Shown here: positions 41,599-53,273 of the stretch, one piece after another
Position numbering within the stretch: the stretch's first letter is position 1
How the letters are laid out: every line of letters begins with the position of its first letter
DNA from: Wallemia ichthyophaga EXF-994
Taxonomy: Eukaryota > Basidiomycota > Wallemiomycetes > Wallemiales > Wallemiaceae
Reading direction: 5' to 3'
NCBI RefSeq assembly: GCF_000400465.1
Contig: NW_008806278.1
Coordinates: 434,001 to 498,000, forward strand
DNA length: 64,000 bases
Program-made: the position numbers and the translations under genes
Notes under the pieces: generated by a model
What the model saw: the letters and a program-made list of their open reading frames with translations, nothing else
Told to the model about the DNA's origin: nothing
The model's database searches: none

Positions 41599-41825
41599 AC
41601 TGGATCAAGTGTAGTGTAACAATATCATTTTCAACGAGACTTTTTCCTAATCATATGTATTTCACGATTTATACACCAATTTGCATTTATATTCAAAGTC
41701 TTGACTTTTTGGCCGATTCAAATAATTAATTGGATAGGTGTACGTATAATTCAATAAATTAATGAAATAATTGCTATATTACTGTAACTTTTTAGGCTAT
41801 ATAGAGTCAGTATGTTGTTAGAATC

Positions 41826-42773
41826 TTAGCTGTCACCCACCTTGGCTTCATTCATGATGTTCTTCTTCAAATCAACACCAATGTCGTCAGAAGGTGTAAT
41901 AGGATGTGCTTCTTCAGGTCCTCTTGAATAAGCAACAGCCATGGTATCACCATCATCCGAAAAAGCCACAGCCTGTACTGAGTTTTTGAACTTGCCATAA
42001 CTTTTGATACGTTTTTTGGCATTCGCGTCCCAAAGGTTGACAAATCCGTCGCTCCCACCAGTAGCAAAGGTGCCATAGATGGGATGAAAGGCAAGTGCGT
42101 TGATTGGGTATATGATATCGGAGCCATCTGCGGACTGACGATGTGATTTAAAGGCATACTTGTTTGATTGCGCTTGAGGTGATGGATCAAAATAGTCGAC
42201 AGCAACTCTGCCCTCTATTGAGCTAGTGACAAAGCCAATGTCATCTGCCATACACGCCACTCTTCGCGTCATGAATTTTAGACTGGATTCGCGTAATTGT
42301 ACCGGTTTGTCGAGCTTGCGAAGGTCGTGGATGGCTATATGTCTGTCTGCCATAGCTGAAACAACTAAATTATCAGAACTGTCTATATCGTATATTTTGT
42401 GTGATAACTTGATGGAATTGGCAGGTGAATCTGACCTGCTGTCGATCAACGCGAGTTGTGAGTCTAAGGAGGACGCTAGGAGGATATTATGGGCTTTGTT
42501 AAACGATGTTGAGGATACCGCGTTCGATGCTGACCATTTCAATTTATGTTTTTGCGTATCTAAATTGTACTGATAGAGGTGACCGTCCAAGCAGCCAAAA
42601 CAGAAATTAGAGGAATCAACAAAGGTAGTACTGAGGATTGGATTACTGTAATTAAAATTTATTAGGACCTTGTCATCTCTGAGCAGGTTGAAAGAGTTGT
42701 CCCACGAAGTCACCAACAAATCATTCGAATTTGGTTTAAATTTTATGTCCGAAATCAAGTCAATATTGATCAT
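41826..42773 (-). CDS. BUB3: Spindle checkpoint WD-repeat protein Bub3
   Basis: Bub3 binds phosphorylated MELT motifs of the kinetochore protein KNL1 and recruits Bub1 and BubR1/Mad3. The single-exon gene gives 315 residues with the usual seven-bladed WD40 length. Diagnostic segments are [18 protein letters not shown] near the start, [16 protein letters not shown] and KYAFKSHRQ, which are specific for Bub3 and separate it from the related Gle2/Rae1. [20 protein letters not shown] follows. Its first ten codons overlap the 5' end of the divergent PIG-S gene. Confidence 0.95.
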   Translation of the reverse strand: MINIDLISDIKFKPNSNDLLVTSWDNSFNLLRDDKVLINFNYSNPILSTTFVDSSNFCFGCLDGHLYQYNLDTQKHKLKWSASNAVSSTSFNKAHNILLASSLDSQLALIDSRSDSPANSIKLSHKIYDIDSSDNLVVSAMADRHIAIHDLRKLDKPVQLRESSLKFMTRRVACMADDIGFVTSSIEGRVAVDYFDPSPQAQSNKYAFKSHRQSADGSDIIYPINALAFHPIYGTFATGGSDGFVNLWDANAKKRIKSYGKFKNSVQAVAFSDDGDTMAVAYSRGPEEAHPITPSDDIGVDLKKNIMNEAKVGDS

Positions 42774-43623
42774 AGCGTGTTTTATTTCTTTTTTTATTTT
42801 TGGCGGTCTCGTTGATTATATTGGTCTCGGAAGTGATGACAGATTGTTGGTGGATTTTGATAGCCCCAACAAGCTTAATTTATTGTTCACAATTTTATAC
42901 GAGAAGAGCGGCTATAGAGTGGACGTCGAGAATGAGCTCAGCGTTAAGCTCAATCCACTGCTCAAACAGCTCGATCAGATACACTCGTTCAGAACAGAAT
43001 CACAGCATGTGTATTACTCCCCAATAGACATTGAGAATCCAGTAAACAGCCTCAACGCTTACAATCTCAATTCAAACGACGCGGACTTTCACTTCATTTT
43101 CTACATCCCAACGCAATCCAACAAGCTCACAAACCATTCGCTCACAATACCAGATTTTGGCAGTCTCACAGTGCTACCACCTACTCTCACAGCCCTCCCA
43201 TTACACTTTGTGAGGTTTCAGCTCATGCAACTTCTCGGATTCCAAGTCTGTGATAGATCTCCAACTCAGTCTGACATCGATCACCTCCTTCTCACCAAAA
43301 TAGACAGCCTCAACGAAGACAGCGAGTTTACCATCAATCTACTCTCCGACATCCCTCCGAAATCTATCTTCCATCTCAATCAGTCTCGCAATACCTCACT
43401 TAGTCTACCCACAAGACACCTCCACTCGTTTAAAGCAAATGGACACGCGACAAAAGAGTTCCACAACCCATCAAAACTCCCGCAGCTCTACTTCCCCGAC
43501 GAACACAAGTACGCCATTTACTTACCTCTCTTTGGACCAATCACGATACCCATCCTGTTATCAATCGTCAAGCAAATCAAGCATTTCAGAAACAAAACAG
43601 CTAAAGATCATGTCAAACTGTAA
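42745..43623 (+). CDS. GPI17: GPI transamidase subunit PIG-S/Gpi17, unusually short
   Basis: PIG-S is part of the ER transamidase that attaches GPI anchors. The single-exon protein of 292 residues has a TM segment near the N terminus ([21 protein letters not shown]). It also has a luminal domain and a second TM near the C terminus ([21 protein letters not shown]), preceded by [10 protein letters not shown] as in [16 protein letters not shown] and [16 protein letters not shown] fit the family. Typical PIG-S proteins have about 500-550 residues. Here about 150 residues of the N-terminal luminal part are missing. The first ATG is at 42745. Any longer version would have to run deep into BUB3 on the other strand. 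Confidence 0.75.
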   Translation: MSEIKSILIIACFISFFIFGGLVDYIGLGSDDRLLVDFDSPNKLNLLFTILYEKSGYRVDVENELSVKLNPLLKQLDQIHSFRTESQHVYYSPIDIENPVNSLNAYNLNSNDADFHFIFYIPTQSNKLTNHSLTIPDFGSLTVLPPTLTALPLHFVRFQLMQLLGFQVCDRSPTQSDIDHLLLTKIDSLNEDSEFTINLLSDIPPKSIFHLNQSRNTSLSLPTRHLHSFKANGHATKEFHNPSKLPQLYFPDEHKYAIYLPLFGPITIPILLSIVKQIKHFRNKTAKDHVKL

Positions 43624-43676
43624 TCAATGACATTACTTATACGCATTACTAATATACACATGTATCTCTATTTCTA

Positions 43677-46600
43677 TTATATTTGTCTTTTTTTATAATA
43701 TATCACTGGATCTATCAAACTGTCGTCGTCTGGGTTTTCATTCCTCTTGGGCTGCCATATAAACTGCTTGATTGTTCCAAGTGTCAGTGTAACGTCTAAT
43801 GGGACGTTATTGCATATCAGTTCCAATTCTCCTTCGACTGCTACATCTTTCGCAACGGACTTATCTTGTGGGAGTTTCTCTTTGACATAGTTCATTAATT
43901 TCCTCGTTCTCAAGAATCTGCTTGCATTCAGTCTGTTTCCGCTGTGACATATTAGTAGCTGCAACTTAGATACCAATACGAAACCAACCTCTCTGGTAAA
44001 TCGCCTAACTCAGTCTCCCCTGGATGTCTCTCGAGCCAGAATGTAGCCTTGGGCGTACGCGGGTCTTTGTAAACATTGTTGCACAGTACCATCTCCAGAA
44101 CCCACTCAGGCAGTGTCTTTTCGAGGTGCTTTACATCATTACTATCTCCAGTAGTGCCAACTAACCCTCTGTATACACTCACAAACGCCTCAGTATCGTG
44201 ACTTTCTTCGCTGACGACAATTGGTATATTATCGTGGAGTGTGATATCAGGTACGTCGCTCTTAGACGCAGGATTGAATCTTCCTTTTATACTCTGCATA
44301 ATAGTCACTTGACTTTGCGGTTGAGTGGTTTGTGGTGTGGGTGCTATCACTGGACTACTCTCCTCTTTCTTTACATTTGCAGCTTCCTTCTTCTCTTTCG
44401 AACGAGCATTCGATATCAGCATCCTGCCCATTAGACCACCTAGTCTACTACTTGACGGAGATGCCGAAAGCGTAGGTGAGCCGCCCTGCGAGCTGCTTTC
44501 TTGTGGTTTGAGACTACTCGAGCTACTAGAAGTCGAGACTTTCAATTTGCTGGGTGAATTACTGTGTGATACGGGCTGAGACTGCGATTGTGGTGCTCCC
44601 GGGTTGTTATCGTCCTCAGCATTAGAAAAGCTTTCGTTATCAGATACAGATGCAGATGCAAATGCAGGGGCAGGTGTTGGTGCTCCGGAATGTCCAGGCG
44701 TCGGCATCAGTCCCAAAGTCGGCCTATTAAAGGTAACATCCCGAAACGCAGTACTTTCCCCATTTGGGTGTTGCTGCATAGTAGTATCAAGACTAAAGTA
44801 GTCACTCTTCGTCTGACTTGTTGGAGTACGATCGCTTAGCGACGTACTAGGTGGTGGTTCGGCCAAAGCAGGTGGTGGTAGTGCAGGCGTCGCAGGTGGA
44901 GTTGCCAGCTGCCTCGATATACCAATCTGGGGTGTCTCGAGACCAGGTGTACCAAGCGTCGGCGTTCCGTATCCACCGCTAGCATTCTGGTTAACATAAG
45001 GCTTGTCTGAAGAAGCAACTTCAGTTCCTGAAGACTCTTCACCGATGTGCCTCTTCTCATACTCTATGAAATGGCGTAAAAGATTGGTGAGTACTAAATT
45101 TGCTAGATTTACTTGGGTTCTTGTCAGATTGAAAGCTGCAGTAGCGGCTACTGCACCCACCTCGTTTATCTTTGTTTTCGTCGTTTATTTTAACACCCTC
45201 AATACCAAGCTCATCGAGATATGCTTCACCGTCGAAACACCTGCTCTCGTCGAGATGGATTGTAAGTGAACCAGTCTGACAGTCAATGCTGTTCCAGGCG
45301 TTGGTTACAGCTTGGCCTTCGATCTTCTCTCTGACTTTCTCCAAAATGTCTTGACTAGTTAGCGTGCTACTACCATCGGTGGCCTCATCGAGAATAGAAT
45401 CAATAACTTCATCGGTGTACTGACCAACGCATACACACCTAACTATATCCCATAGAGATACATGTCGGTGAGTGTTAATAGTGAGAACATGTCTGCGGTT
45501 GTTCAGCATTAGCGCTCTGATGATACCATGTCGACCTTTGATTATTGCCAGTGGTTCTACGTTAAGAGATGACCTAGATATTCTTGAACTGATCGATGAT
45601 GACGAGCTCTGCTTCAATGATGAGCTTTCTGGACGGCTAGTAGGTGGTGGTTGGATTGATAATTTCGGTGTGGCATCCTCATCTTGCTGCTGTTGATCAA
45701 CATCACTCCAGATGCTCACATTGCTACTGCCTGCGCTAGCACTAAAAACAAAGTTGTTATCGCTCGCTATAAGCTTCGTAACACCATGTCTGGCCGTTGC
45801 GACCTCCTTGACGTCCTCGCCCACCATTTTAGTAATTCTACCACTTCTATCTCCGGAATAGAAAGTTTTGAGGTAAGGATCTTGCGAAAATAGACTCCAT
45901 ACGCTGTCTCTGTGGTGACCAAATGTATTGATGCATGCCATTTGTCTAAGATCCCACAATTTGATATTAGAGTCTGAGCTTGCGGAAAGAGCTTTCGTAG
46001 AGTCTTCTGATAGAAGCAGCGAGCGCACATTGTCACTGTGTCCAGCCAAACTGTTAATCGGCTTAGAGGACCGTGGATCCCAGACATTGACGACTCGTGA
46101 AGGTGTGCCTGTGAGCAGCAGTCCAGCTGAATGATTAGTAGCAATCGAATAGATTGACTGCTCAGTTGGTATAGAGATTACAGCATCGTTGCGATCCTCA
46201 TTTAAATCCCATAATTTGGCACATCTATCTAATCCACCTGAGGCAATCCAAGAGCGATCGCGGCTATGTGAAGTGAGCGGAATAGTGATTGTAATACGTA
46301 TTACTCACGCGTATGAAAGAACTCTAACGTAGTCGCCGTGGGTGCCAACCACAGCCGGCATGTGATTATCTTCCGCATGAGGTCTCCATGCCTTAACCGT
46401 CCTATCACTCGACGCGGAAACCAGAACCTGATTCTGCTTGGCGAGTATAATATCGTTGCAATGGTCTGTGTGCGTCTGTACACATTGTCTGAAAATTGGC
46501 TGATCTATCGGCTGAGCGTCGAGTTGATAGCTTTCCTCAAAGTGCTTAACAGGCTCATCATTTGTGCCGTACTTTACGCTCCTCTTTCTCGTCTGGAGTC

Positions 46601-46913
46601 CCAATTGCCAACTTGCGACAAGTCCGTCTTTGCCTGACGTATACAAGATACCCTCAGGGCTTGATTTTCCAGAAAGCTGAGTGGCCGTATCCAGTGCAAG
46701 CGTTGTGACGCCCAGTGAGTGCTTTGGGTGGTCCTCCTTGTCGAGCGCTGTGGTAGAAGACTCTATTCCATTATCAAGCGTATCGAGGTGGGTATATAGC
46801 GGGAACGTTCTGTTGATTCTTGCGTTGGCTTCAGGTACACCCAATAGGTATTTGCTGCTGTTTTCTTTCAGAACATACGTCAGTCGCTTCTGATTGCTGC
46901 TTGAACTCGGCAT
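43677..46913 (-). CDS. WD-repeat protein, WDR48/UAF1 family (Bun107/Duf1-like)
   Basis: WDR48-type proteins bind and activate ubiquitin-specific proteases. Exons 46913-46309, 46263-45161, 45111-43989 and 43941-43677 give 1,031 residues; introns are 45, 49 and 47 nt. The N-terminal half is a WD40 propeller (DHCNDIILAKQNQVLVSASSDRTVKAW, SWIASGGLDRCAKLWDL and so on). The junction DKR|VNLANLVLTNLLRHFIEY restores the linker typical of this family. A 300-residue, Ser/Pro/Thr-rich disordered insert follows. The C-terminal DUF3337-like domain ends with LRTRKLMNYVKEKL and LTLGTIKQFIW. The last intron has a weak GTTGGT donor. Confidence 0.88.
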
Positions 46914-47011
46914 TCGCGGTGTGCCTTGACTGTATGAGAGGAGAGTGGAGAAGTTCGAAAAAATAAATAATTCTATCAATGGGCTATATACATCTCAGAA
47001 TTCAAATCTTA

Positions 47012-50000
47012 TTATTTAGAACCGCCTTTTGATGTCCTCTTCTTGCTCTTCTTGTTAGTCTTCTCCGCTGCGTCATCACCCTTCCTCTTTTTCACGCTGA
47101 CGTTGGTCTTGCCTTTGTTTACTTGCTCTTCTGCTTCTCTCCAGTCTTCTTCGTCCTGTGTCAGTGCGAACTTGTCCACATCAAGACTATCTATCGCATC
47201 TTTCTTTGCCGACTTGAAAGCCTCTTTGCCTGCTTCGTCGAGTTCCTCTTCAATGCCCTGGCTCATCTTGCTCCAGTCGCCCGTACCACCGTCTGCCTTC
47301 TTGGCGATCTGGGTTTGGGCTGTTGGGATTGTCTCTCCGATAGATTGCTTTTCAACATCTTGAAGACGTTTAGTAAGTCTTCTAATACTCTTCATGAAGA
47401 GAGCAAGCGCTTGTGATACTGGTACGTCTAACTCTGCCTAATGTTGGATATGTCAGCAAGCATTTCCTTTGAGATACCAACTCACCTCAACGTCCTCAAT
47501 CTGCTTTCTTTGTAAGCCGAGCGACAAGAGAATAGACGATTGTACAGCGCTCAGTTTTTCATCTCCGAATCTCTTCGTAAAGTAGAATTGAGTAATTTGT
47601 GGAAGCAAGTCAACAATGACGTGATAGTCCAGCATACTTGAGGCATAGCTTTCCAGTCTCTTCATATCGAATGGGGTCATAAAGTAGTGCAACTCATTAG
47701 ATGTGAGCGGCTCTCCGCCTTCGTCATCATTTGTACCAATCGATGTTGCCTCAAGGACAGTGAGAGCTGTGAGTGAGGGGAACTCTCTGAACTTGTAGCT
47801 CAACAAGTTCAGAAATCTTCTTCTAAAGTCTTGTGCGAATGCTGACAACCAGCCACTTGTCTCGTCTGCATTACTGTTCAATCCTCTAATCATTAGGCAG
47901 GAATGTTCACCAGTAAGCTCGTTCGCAGTTTGACGTATGTACAATGGAACATATCCTCTCTTCTTCCAGAATCTGAGGAGGTTTTCTGTCATACCGTAAG
48001 ACACACCCAGATAATCAAGCTTCTCAGGCTTTCTTTCACTGAGACGTTGAAGCAGTGGTGGCATAGAGGCAGCATCGCGAACCTTGATGTTGTCAGACAT
48101 CAAGTCACCGCTATCTTCAGATCTGTCAAAGGTTTCTTCCATGTTGTCGTCACCTCCACCTTGGTAGATTTCACCTGAGAAGAAGGCATTGAGCTGCTCA
48201 AGAGCTCTGCTACCGTAGCCCATGTTGGCATAGTCTGGGTGACTGGCAACTCTGACGATACGAACACCAGACAATTGAGCAAAGTTCTCATCTTGGAATT
48301 GCTGCGATATCAACCAAGGAATAAGATCTCCACCAGCTCTTTGACCTCTGCTGAGAGCATTCAAGATGCTTTCTTTGCTAATTTGACCTTCAAATGCCAC
48401 TTGAAGAACAACTAGTGGTTCTGGAAGACTAGTTTCATCTCCTCTCAGTGGTGGTAGCAGCACAAAGAGAGCATGACCGGGAGCATCTGACATGAGCTGA
48501 AGATCGTTTGGAGAGTTCTTGTAGTGTGATGCAACATATAATCCCATCATACGCTGTAAGAATGCTTCAGAAGCTGGGTGGTAGCTGAAAAGAGTATCTC
48601 TATTGACGTAAAATAATTGACAGCTGTTTGGATGAGGTGTGCCTTTCAAGGCTGCTTTGCTAGTGACTGTAGCATCTAAGCAAAGTAATCCATTGAGCCA
48701 TTTTTCGATGTCATCTCCCGGTGAGTATCTGATTGGCTCCTCCAGTTTCAATTCTCTCAAAGTGCGTGCCTTTCCAGCAGTCGTAGCACCTTCTGGCTGG
48801 CCTTTCTTTTTGGTTGGACCGTCATTGGTTTCCTTGGAAATTGTTGGTCTAGTTTGCTCTCTCAACTGTTGGATGAGCTTAAGGGAAAGGGATCTACCTG
48901 TACCTTCATAACCATTGATGGTGGACGACATGAATACGAGGTATGGACCTATGAGATTTCTGACCAATGGTAGTGGTATAGCAGCCGCTTCATCAATAAC
49001 CACTAGTTCAGCTTGACCGAGGACATGGGCGTCTTGTGGCTGAATGTATTGGATAGTTTGACGGTGATGCTTGAAGATGTTGACTCTAACAATGGCCTTT
49101 TGGAAGTCTGGGTTGGCTGATTGTACGATATCGTAGTCTAAATGCTCCTCATATCCGAGACCGTCCAAACCCTTGAACAAGAATTCGAAAAGAGTACGTA
49201 AATTTTCAGGCGTAGGTGATGTGACGAATATGTTTGAGTAGCCGTGGGCCAAGGATGCTGCCATGGCTAAACCGAGTGCAGCAGATTTACCACGACCACG
49301 AGCTGCAGTGAGGGTGACAGTTGAAGAGAGCGTCTTCTCAGCTATAGCTTCGACAAAAGTAAGCAATGATTTTGCCTAGGGAGTGTGAAGGTGGTTAGAG
49401 GGTGGTTAGAGGTTAATTGAAAGCCTACCTGATCGACTGTTTTAGTAGACTTGACTAATGATCCGACGATGTCAGTACCCTTCAGTTCCTCCTTAATAAC
49501 ATCAAGCTCGGCATTCTTTTTGGGTGGTTCTTGTACGGCTTTGATGTCTTTACCGCGAGATATTGGAAGTACGTTCAACTCATCATCCAAAACGAGACAA
49601 CTTGGATTTGCGCCGAGTGAGAGAATGAATCGTTCGTTGAAGCGACTAATTGGATTTTGCTGTGATTCAGTTCTGTACCTTTGGTGGACGTCCATCGACA
49701 TGCTGTAGAGCTGCTTGAGAGAAGACATAGATTTGAGGAGGAGTACAACGGTACCACCGCCCTCAACGGTTTCAATAGTTCTTGCTAATAAGTTTGGAGT
49801 GATGCTCTCGAAATCCTGAAGAACGAGCATCCCAAAAGTCTGACCGAGGACCTTTGGAGTGTCCTTGTAGTAAGTGTAGCGTATATCTGTTACAGACACA
49901 AACAACTCGAATGGATTCGCTTCATTTGGCTCTCTGATGCCTCTCTTGACATCCCTCTTGATCTTCTGCTCTCTCTTCTTCCTGTGGGAAGTGAACCCAA

Positions 50001-50239
50001 GATCATTCTTGTAGCACCATAGAACATTTGGCCTAGCGCTTGATCTGGCTTGTGAGAGGAAATAGTGCAAATTTACGATCTACGAGTACTCATTGGCATC
50101 GTCTTCGCATCTAAGCAATATAACTCACTTGGTCTCTGCCACGATCACCAACCAATACGAAAAATGATCTATGGTTCCCTTTTACGCCATTCTCTATTAA
50201 ACTTCTTACTCTTGAGTCCAGCTGCTTGACATTGGACAT
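47012..50239 (-). CDS. KRE33: RNA cytidine acetyltransferase (NAT10/Kre33)
   Basis: This nucleolar enzyme makes N4-acetylcytidine in 18S rRNA and tRNA and is needed for small-subunit assembly. Exons 50239-50129, 50079-49429, 49375-47486 and 47437-47012 give 1,025 residues; introns are 49, 53 and 48 nt. The N terminus reads SLIENGVKGNHRSFFVLVGD, followed by NVLWCYKNDLGFTSHRKKR. A Walker A motif (TAARGRGKSAALG) is at about 277-289 and a Walker B-like VVIDEAAAIPLPLV follows. The GNAT motif VASHPDYANMGYGSRALEQL binds acetyl-CoA. The C terminus is Lys-rich (KKSKKRTSKGG). Every domain of the family is present. Confidence 0.97.
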
Positions 50240-50642
50240 GTTGGTGGTTGTGGTGATAGTTATTATAAGTTTCGCTATCGCCTCAATCTCATTCAAATCT
50301 TTGAATTATCTTCCCAAGCACTCGTGAGGTTCTCCTGCCCCCCTTATGGACTTCTGTCTCAATCCGCGAATCCCCCACGGTTGTGTTTCGATGGCTCGAG
50401 AGCTAGAAAGAACTTTAGATGTCTCTCTAGGATATTATTGAGTCCTAAAAGCCTCCGTCATTGCGGCGTAAAAGACGAGTGTAAGGTGAGAGAGCTGAAA
50501 TGTAGTATTGAGACTTGAAAACCATCAAGCAGCTTAAGATTTACCGAAATCTATGCTGAAAGCTATATTATTGATGAATTTTAATTAGCTTGCAACAATA
50601 CCAATTATATGTATTTAGTTCAAGACATGATACTAACTCATG
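50240..50642. other. KRE33 promoter side and left flank of the inverted repeat
   Basis: This 403-bp spacer holds the KRE33 promoter at its left and AT-rich non-coding DNA running to the left end of the repeat arm at 50643. No gene was seen. Confidence 0.45.
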
Positions 50643-50652
50643 TTAGTACAAT

Positions 50653-50760
50653 GGTGAGGTCGGATAGTGGTTATTCCGTTGATTTCAAGCAAAGAGCTTT
50701 CCAATTAGATTGGGACTGTCAATGCTTTATGCATCCTGGGTTCGAATCCCAGTCTCACCA
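50653..50760 (+). tRNA. tRNA-Leu (anticodon CAA), intron-containing
   Basis: The fold has acceptor GGTGAGG/TCTCACC with discriminator A, D-arm with GGTT loop, and anticodon stem TTGAT/GTCAA with loop TTCAAG plus T. A long variable arm (TGC...GCA) is typical of leucine tRNA, and the T-arm is CTGGG/CCCAG. The anticodon is CAA. About 26 nt between base 37 and base 38 form an intron, as is common for tRNA-Leu(CAA) in fungi. A TTTT terminator lies a few bases downstream. Confidence 0.88.
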
Positions 50761-50907
50761 TCCTTTTGCTTTTCTTTTGGCATCATCTATTTTTGATTTC
50801 TCCAACCCTGATCCATGACTGTTTAGGTAGATTTTATTCGACGGTGTAATTCGTTGATGGGGAGAAGTTGGTAAGGAAGAGCGTGAATATTTATATCTAC
50901 ACAACTT

Positions 50908-50946
50908 TAACGAAGAGAGTTAGAGATCATCCCGTTTTCTTTCTTA
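50908..50946 (+). ncRNA. Candidate hairpin element in the inverted repeat, left arm
   Basis: TAACGAAGAGAG (50908-50919) can pair with TTTTCTTTCTTA (50935-50946) through eight Watson-Crick pairs, three G-U pairs and one C-C mismatch. The 15-nt loop ends AGATCATCCCG, as at 38774-38812. The G-U pairs exist only if the plus strand is transcribed. It lies in the spacer between tRNA-Leu and tRNA-Ala. Confidence 0.3.
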
Positions 50947-51238
50947 CAAAGGGGTATTGCGATTATTTGATGGTAATTTAAAGCTTTTATCTTACCATAA
51001 ATCACAAATTTGCTTCAAGATGCGCTTTTTACTGCTAAAGATTTGATGATTAAAGTGTCTTTGCCAAACCTCAATTAGGGGAGAGAAGGATGTAAGTGCA
51101 CTAAAGTGAGAAGCGAGTTGGGGTTGCGAGTATGATTGATATTTAAAACGGGTGATTGAATGGCAGCTGAGTGTGATTTTCAAGGGAGATGTCAACAGGA
51201 GTATCATGTGATTACAGCATAATATGCTTGCATCAACA

Positions 51239-51311
51239 GGGGATGTAGTCTAGTGGTTATGGCGCTTTCTTAGCATGGAAGAGGTCCCCGGTTCAATTCC
51301 GGGCATCTCCA
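51239..51311 (+). tRNA. tRNA-Ala (anticodon AGC)
   Basis: This copy is identical to 33453-33525 and 60993-61065, with anticodon AGC, the G3:U70 alanine identity pair and no intron. It lies 478 bp downstream of tRNA-Leu on the same strand. A 7-bp hairpin (ACTCTGA/TCAGAGT at 51315-51333) and a T run follow, forming the 3' trailer and terminator. Confidence 0.95.
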
Positions 51312-51631
51312 ATGACTCTGATCATTTCAGAGTATCTTTTTGCATATTTTAGCAATCCACACTTAATTTTATTCAACTCATCAATCATGCTTTAGTGTGC
51401 TTTAATATTTTGTGTTTTCATAATATTAACCAGTTTTGTTATTATTATCCCCTTATCTTCTCTCACATACAAATGTAAAATTCGGTGTGGAAGGGTTGTC
51501 GACTTGAAATGACACAATCTGTTCCAAAATCTACATTGTATCGTGCCCCACCGTCAACTTTTTCTTATGAGTTCTTTTTCGTATGCATTTTGCTGTATTA
51601 TTAACACGTTGTGCATGTTGAATTCACAGTC

Positions 51632-52486
51632 TCACAAGTTTAAACACATCCTTAGTAATTTGAAATGAATATTAGTAACCATCTGCTTAAAACGATTCAG
51701 TATTGAATAATGTTCAAATATCCTGCTTAACTTCAGCCCTGCTCGAGAAACCTTTGAAGCTTCTATCATCTTCGTTATAATTGCAAGGCCGGGGATAAGT
51801 AATGTCAGAAAACTAACATTCAATGCTCTCAAATTCAGACAGCTGATCGGCGTCAAAGACAACTTAAACGCGATTGATGGACGAGCTTTTCAGCCTTTGT
51901 AGCGTAAGATTGTTGCTTTCTTCCATGTGCGGTTATGGAGTGTTTACAAAGTAAAGCAAAAGAACCTGCATTATAAAGGAGCTGTTTGGGATGTCTAGAA
52001 GGGAAGTTGGCCACAGCGGTATCTTCCAGCGAATTCAAGTGCAGTGTGAGCTTGTTGACTGTGTCACATGATGGCTAGTACTCCCAGAAAAACGTTGACC
52101 TGCTTATTCAATCACATCGACGAGAGTGACCGCCAAATGGCGCAAATATCTCGGTTGAGGTAATATGATATTCCAAAGATGTCTAGTATAAGCTGCGGTG
52201 GTGTTTATTTCAATCTGCAGAAGGTTTATCTTTAACTCTATATCTCTTGTTCAGAGGAGGTGCATGTAGTGTGCAGCAGATGGGCTCCCAGGATACAGTC
52301 GTTGAACTTTATCAGGTAAAACGAGTCAAGATCTCCCAAATATCGCTTGGGTATGGCAAGGGATCTGTACAGCACGGAGATGGCGACTGAGTTGATATAA
52401 CTTGATGTGAGCCTGAGTGCGCAGAATGTCTCCTGGGGGAGATAAATGAGTAACTTTACAATCAACTCGTATGGCAATATTTCCAT
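51632..52486 (-). pseudogene. F-box protein gene, probably decayed
   Basis: The frame at 52486-52238 begins with a clear F-box: LPYELIVKLLIYLPQETFCALRL, then SVLYRSLAIPKRYLGDLDSF. This resembles the F-box gene at 32380 (LPYELILIIIDNL, LYKTISIPKS). Downstream frames (52038-51853 and 51862-51632) continue with Leu-rich text such as LRALNVSFLTLLIPGLAI. I could not join them with convincing splice sites, and stop codons intervene. The end of the inverted repeat (51650) cuts into the last frame. A real multi-exon gene cannot be excluded. Confidence 0.5.
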
Positions 52487-53201
52487 AGCTGGTGGTCGTT
52501 TGTCATCAAGAGCATAGACCTTTCTGCTACTATTATATAAACGAGACTCGTCTTAAGGTTGTTGTGTTATGATATATATAGATAGAAGTCAAAACATATA
52601 GTCAAAAGCGTTACAACGATTAATAATTTTCGCCTATCTATACTTCTTGTGCATTGAAAGCTGGTGATTGTAGTGATTCAAACGGATGCGCTTCTTGGCA
52701 CGTGTGCCGTAAATTAGGAGGTAAATACGTGGAGCTACCGGAGGCGCGCGGGTGGGTGCTGAGCTGGTTTTTGAAGAAGTCGTAGAGGGGCTTTGAGAGC
52801 TTCTTCATTTGAAAGCATATATTTCATCTCGAACCTTAACCCCAATCCATATATCCTCCTCCTCAACGATAATCTTGCTTGATCGAACTTCCTACATATG
52901 AAAATCCTGTGTGTGATACTGTCTACATTGCACTTACTGCAAAATGATGAGTCGGACAGTTTAAATCGGAATTGGTAAGACTTGGCAGTATTTACGATAT
53001 CCCTGAGAACACCCTGAAGCTGTCAATGTATACAATTGATCCAATCTCAGTCTAATGAAGGCCAAAATAAGCTCGAAGCATTTTTATTGATAGATTTTAA
53101 TATCTAAAACCGCCAGAAGCAGGCTCGGGCCAAAAACGCTACTTTATCGCACAAGCTAATGACGAGATATATTCTAACATGCGTTAAGAAAATCATCAAT
53201 C
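52487..53201. other. Gene-poor AT-rich stretch
   Basis: This 715-bp region lies between the F-box remnant and tRNA-Asp. I see no coding frame, tRNA or repeat. A GGAGGCGCGCGGG patch near 52739-52751 is GC-rich compared with its surroundings. Confidence 0.4.
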
Positions 53202-53273
53202 CTTGTTAGTATATCGGTTAGTACGCCCGCTTGTCACGCGGGAGAGCTGGGTTCAACTCCCAGACAGGGAGTT
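53202..53273 (+). tRNA. tRNA-Asp (anticodon GTC)
   Basis: The cloverleaf has acceptor TCCTTGT/ACAGGGA with discriminator G, which is the aspartate identity base. The anticodon arm is CCCGC-TTGTCAC-GCGGG (anticodon GTC), and the T-arm is CTGGG/CCCAG with loop TTCAACT. There is no intron. It is followed by TTTAATTTT, a Pol III terminator. Confidence 0.95.

Larger units (their letters stand above)
50643..51650 (+). repeat. Left arm of a 1,008-bp inverted repeat
   Basis: This segment is an inverted copy of 60654-61661. All stretches I compared directly, including both tRNA genes, the spacer between them and about 340 bp beyond tRNA-Ala, match without a mismatch. Coordinates of the two arms sum to a constant (112304), so there are no net gaps. 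The left edge is sharp: TTAGTACAATGG is shared while the preceding base differs. The right edge lies at AACACATC. The arm carries tRNA-Leu and tRNA-Ala on the same strand. Confidence 0.95.

Noticed and set aside
45112-45160. Exon reading MGAVAATAAFNLTRTQ in the WDR48-type gene
   Set aside because: A 49-nt intron with a CTGAC branch site gives DKRVNLANLVLTNLL, matching the family better.
50609-50818. Open frame over the tRNA-Leu gene (also at 61486-61695)
   Set aside because: The frame simply reads through the tRNA-Leu sequence.
50992-51207. 71-residue frame in the repeat arm, identical at 61097-61312
   Set aside because: Both copies lie in the non-coding spacer between the tRNA genes. The identity is explained by the inverted repeat, and the frame shows no domain or codon bias.
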